Assembly (NCBI RefSeq): GCF_946221935.1
Contig: NZ_CAMIGN010000009.1
Coordinates: 41,792 to 105,791 of the forward strand
DNA: 64,000 bases
Source: an uncultured Corynebacterium sp.
GTDB lineage: Bacteria > Actinomycetota > Actinomycetes > Mycobacteriales > Mycobacteriaceae
Reading direction: 5' to 3'
Below, piece by piece: positions 61,829-64,000 of this stretch. Under the pieces are notes generated by a model. It made no database searches. It was not told the origin of the DNA and saw nothing but the letters and a program-made list of their open reading frames with translations. Numbering within the stretch: position 1 is the stretch's first letter; every line of letters begins with the position of its first letter. Made by a program: the position numbers and the translations under genes.

Positions 61829-62992
61829 CTACCCCTGGCGCTGCGTCTCACGCGGCTCCGGCCGCCCGTCTGCCGCGCCCGGGCCAAACACCAGCCGAAT
61901 GATCTGCGGCGCGTAGGCGCCCACCACCAACATGGCGATCATGCGCATTACTTGAATGACCGTGACGATCGGCTGGCTGCCCGCGTCGTGCGCGAATGCG
62001 AGGACTGCGTAGATGCCGCCAGGCACGGTGGCCAGGTAGGCGTCCAAAACCTTGAAGTCCCATAGTCCCGCGATGGCGAAGGCCGTGCCGATAGAGCTGG
62101 CGATCATCAGGGCGATCACCCCCAGAATGACGGGCAGAGCCTTCACGAACTGCCGTAGCGCGCCCTTTGTCAGAGTGCCACCGGCCTGCACGCCGACGAG
62201 CGCATAGGCCAGCTTCTCCAGCAGCCCGTTCGGCGCAATGAACTCGTGCGGCACGCTGAAGACCATCACGCCAATCATGGCGAAAGCAATGCTGAGCAGC
62301 AGGTACGGCGAACTAATACTGAACCAGCGGGCAGTCAGGCGCGTAAACGCCCACACAGTCAGCCCCACGACCACCGCACCGACCACGCCTTGCCAGTTCG
62401 TCTGTAGGCCGTCGAGGAGGCTTTCTTTTCCTGTTGACGCCCCCTCCGCCGCGTCTGCTTCGTCGCCCCCGACTTGGGAAAGCAGGGTGACCAGCCCGGG
62501 CAGGGTCAAGACGATAATGGATACGCGAAGGTATTGCGTCAGGGTGACAAAGCGTGTGTCCGCATTCAGCTCGCGGGAGAGCATCACCATCGCGCTGGCC
62601 CCGCCTGCGAGCGTGGCCAGGACGGAGGTAGCCGGGCCGACCCGGTGAATGCGCACCAACAGCCAAGAGGCCAATAGGCACACCGCCAGCGTAACCACCA
62701 GCGACATGGCGGTGGGTCCGGCATAAGAGGCAATGGTGCCGACGTTGATGGTGGTCAGAGGCGAGGAACACAAAAGGGCGATGATCACCTGGGAGGGGAT
62801 CATCGCCTTCTTGGGCGGGCTGACCTGCCGGTCGCTGAAAATGGCATAAATGCCGAAGACGATCAGGAAAGAAAAAATCCACGCGGCAGGAACCCCCACC
62901 GCTTCGCAGGCGAAACCTGCGCCGATCGAAAATATGGTCAGCAGACCAAGCGTGGCCAGCTTCTTAGGGCTGGGCAGCGCCAGACTTTGCAA
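61829..62992 (-). CDS. AbrB-family integral membrane protein (putative ammonia monooxygenase type)
   Basis: 387 residues with about ten hydrophobic helices in two repeated halves, each with a Pro- and Gly-containing segment (AGFACEAVGVPAAWIFSFLI; the LATLAGGASAMVML half-motif). This is the membrane AbrB duplication family, often misnamed as a regulator or an ammonia monooxygenase. Its substrate is not known. Not related to the AbrB transition-state DNA-binding protein. It is 10 bp downstream of the DUF3618 gene on the same strand. Confidence 0.85.
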   Translation of the reverse strand: MQSLALPSPKKLATLGLLTIFSIGAGFACEAVGVPAAWIFSFLIVFGIYAIFSDRQVSPPKKAMIPSQVIIALLCSSPLTTINVGTIASYAGPTAMSLVVTLAVCLLASWLLVRIHRVGPATSVLATLAGGASAMVMLSRELNADTRFVTLTQYLRVSIIVLTLPGLVTLLSQVGGDEADAAEGASTGKESLLDGLQTNWQGVVGAVVVGLTVWAFTRLTARWFSISSPYLLLSIAFAMIGVMVFSVPHEFIAPNGLLEKLAYALVGVQAGGTLTKGALRQFVKALPVILGVIALMIASSIGTAFAIAGLWDFKVLDAYLATVPGGIYAVLAFAHDAGSQPIVTVIQVMRMIAMLVVGAYAPQIIRLVFGPGAADGRPEPRETQRQG

Positions 62993-63002
62993 CGCTACCC
63001 GC

Positions 63003-63281
63003 TTAGCGGGTTGCAGCCAGCAGGCGCTGGATTTCCTTGATCTGCTTCTTTTCCTTGCGCTTGGAGCCGATCGCCAATGCGGTCAGCAGTGCAACACCGG
63101 CGACAACGCCACCGATGATCATCTGCACCTTCGGCTCCTTGAGGGTGTTCACGGCCTGGCCGCGAGCGTCATCCGCCAGGTTCTTCGGATCTGCACGGAC
63201 GGACAGCTCCTCCAGCGTCCGTCCCAGCTGGCTGCGGGTGCGTTCAATGTCGCGCTGGATGGCATCGATGCTACGGGCCAC
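63003..63281 (-). CDS. DUF3618 small membrane protein
   Basis: 92 residues from the GTG at 63281. ARSIDAIQRDIERTRSQLGR is the DUF3618 amphipathic helix start, followed by one transmembrane helix (MIIGGVVAGVALLTALAIG) and a basic tail. Function is unknown. GGGAG upstream supports the GTG. It lies divergent from bcp with 88 bp between starts; the same small membrane protein and bcp pair occurs in mycobacteria (Rv2520c-Rv2521). Confidence 0.88.
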   Translation of the reverse strand: MARSIDAIQRDIERTRSQLGRTLEELSVRADPKNLADDARGQAVNTLKEPKVQMIIGGVVAGVALLTALAIGSKRKEKKQIKEIQRLLAATR

Positions 63282-63369
63282 GGAAGTTTCTCCCTTATTC
63301 GAACGTTTAATTGCTACCTGAACATTGTAAATGATCCAGCCCGTCAGCGCTTTCGCTAGGGTGGGGTGC

Positions 63370-63861
63370 ATGACTGAGAACAGCAATTCCACCGCAAACC
63401 AGCCCACCCGCCTGCAGGTCGGCGACAAGGCTCCGGAGTTTTCTCTGCCCAGCGATTCCGGCGAAAACGTGCGCCTGGCGGACTACGCGGGCCGCAAGGT
63501 GATCGTGTACTTCTACCCTAAAGCTGACACTCCCGGCTGCACCACCGAGGCCTGTGATTTCCGCGATTCCCTCACCGAGCTCAACGGTCAAGGTGTCGAT
63601 GTAGTCGGCATTTCCCCCGACAAGGTAGAAGCCCTGGAAAAGTTCCGCGATAAGTACGAGCTGACCTTCCCCCTTCTGTCCGACGCCGACAAGTCCGTCA
63701 TGAAAGCCTATGGCGCATTTGGAGAGAAGAAGAACTACGGGAAGGTTGTTCAGGGCGTGATCCGCTCCACGTTCGTCATCGACGAGGAAGGCAAGATCGC
63801 CGTGGCGAAGTACAACGTGAAGGCCACCGGCCACGTCGCACGCATCGCCAAGGAGCTCTAA
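63370..63861 (+). CDS. bcp: Peroxiredoxin, Bcp/PrxQ type thiol peroxidase
   Basis: 163 residues from the ATG at 63370. FYPKADTPGCTTEACDF has the peroxidatic Cys57 and, five residues on, Cys62 as resolving cysteine, the 1-5 PrxQ arrangement. It reduces hydrogen peroxide and organic hydroperoxides using thioredoxin or a similar reductant. The N-terminal 12 residues are polar and Asn/Thr-rich. The frame opens further upstream to 63331, but the ATG at 63370 is preferred by family length. In the mycobacterial order bcp is Rv2521. A large hairpin lies 90 bp downstream. Confidence 0.95.
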   Translation: MTENSNSTANQPTRLQVGDKAPEFSLPSDSGENVRLADYAGRKVIVYFYPKADTPGCTTEACDFRDSLTELNGQGVDVVGISPDKVEALEKFRDKYELTFPLLSDADKSVMKAYGAFGEKKNYGKVVQGVIRSTFVIDEEGKIAVAKYNVKATGHVARIAKEL

Positions 63862-63952
63862 CGCGCGATCATTCGCACATGCGACCGCACTCCCCTTGTA
63901 CTAGCGGGCGCAAATGAGTCAGAAATGAACACAGCCCCGCTATGTCTGAGCT

Positions 63953-64000
63953 GCTCCCCATTAGTTGGACTGAGAAATCAGTTACCGACTAGTGGGGAGT
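63953..64000. terminator. Large hairpin at the right edge of the window
   Basis: GCTCCCCATTAGTTGG (63953-63968) pairs with CCGACTAGTGGGGAGT (63985-64000), counting G-U wobbles, and an inner stem ACTGA/TCAGT closes a GAAA loop; TA is bulged. What follows lies outside the window. It could be the bcp terminator, part of a structured RNA or an end of a repeat. Confidence 0.55.

Overview
The window looks like a chromosomal backbone segment of a Corynebacterium, most likely a lipophilic, moderately GC-rich species of the C. jeikeium type. The genus call is well supported. The gene order (holA-comEC-comEA, degV-gpgP-rsfS-nadD, proA-proB-obgE, rpmA-rplU-rne, ndk-DUF4233-folC-valS, clpX-clpP2-clpP1-tig, rpiB, Rv2466c-like, pepN, glbO, Rv2474c/Rv2475c-like, ettA, ssb, cmrA, orn, LdtMt2-like, DUF3618, bcp) follows, from memory, the Mycobacterium tuberculosis Rv2413c to Rv2521 order. 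The mycolate reductase CmrA and the DtxR-like iron boxes also fit Corynebacteriales. The species call is inference.

Layout. 1-12 kb: an ADP-ribosylglycohydrolase-like gene, then a long minus-strand run holding the DNA polymerase III delta subunit, a DNA-uptake pair (comEC, comEA), DegV, a phosphoglycerate-type phosphatase, ribosome silencing factor and NAD synthesis; a YwiC-like membrane protein; and proline synthesis (proA, proB). 12-22 kb: obgE, rpmA, rplU and RNase E, interrupted by a plus-strand ferric-chelate ABC transporter (lipoprotein, permease, ATPase) behind two DtxR-like boxes. 22-33 kb: ndk, a Tat-exported peptidoglycan amidase, DUF4233, folC, valS, an esterase, mdh, a TetR-like protein. 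32-39 kb: the Clp protease set (clpX, clpP2, clpP1) with trigger factor, interrupted by a Tat-exported PhoD-type phosphatase, and with a candidate ClgR box before clpP1. 39-49 kb: tRNA-Pro and tRNA-Gly, a small HTH protein, rpiB, a monothiol DsbA-like protein, pepN, a group II truncated globin, a TSUP transporter, a thioesterase, ettA and ssb. 49-57 kb: a CopD-CtaG fusion, tRNA-Arg, and a likely accessory patch (an ABC-F protein with its own promoter and an inverted-repeat leader, an unknown acidic protein, a CPBP protease), then cmrA, orn and tRNA-His. 57-64 kb: a flavin reductase, a copper chaperone, a squalene/phytoene synthase-like protein, an L,D-transpeptidase lipoprotein, tRNA-Lys, an LLM oxidoreductase, an AbrB-family membrane protein, DUF3618 and bcp.

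Most genes are housekeeping: translation quality, proteolysis, envelope maturation (CmrA, L,D-transpeptidase, amidase), iron and redox. No CRISPR array, prophage, IS element, toxin-antitoxin pair or biosynthetic cluster was recognised. The most interesting material lies between genes: a nested-stem RNA candidate at 66-143; a 95-nt nested inverted repeat whose last arm carries the likely ribosome binding site of the thioesterase gene (46515-46609); the ABC-F control region beside tRNA-Arg (51744-51851); a large hairpin at the right edge (63953-64000); paired DnaA-box-like sites; and a dispersed GTGACGCC motif. Several starts lack a Shine-Dalgarno sequence and have a -10-like hexamer just upstream, as in leaderless actinobacterial transcripts.
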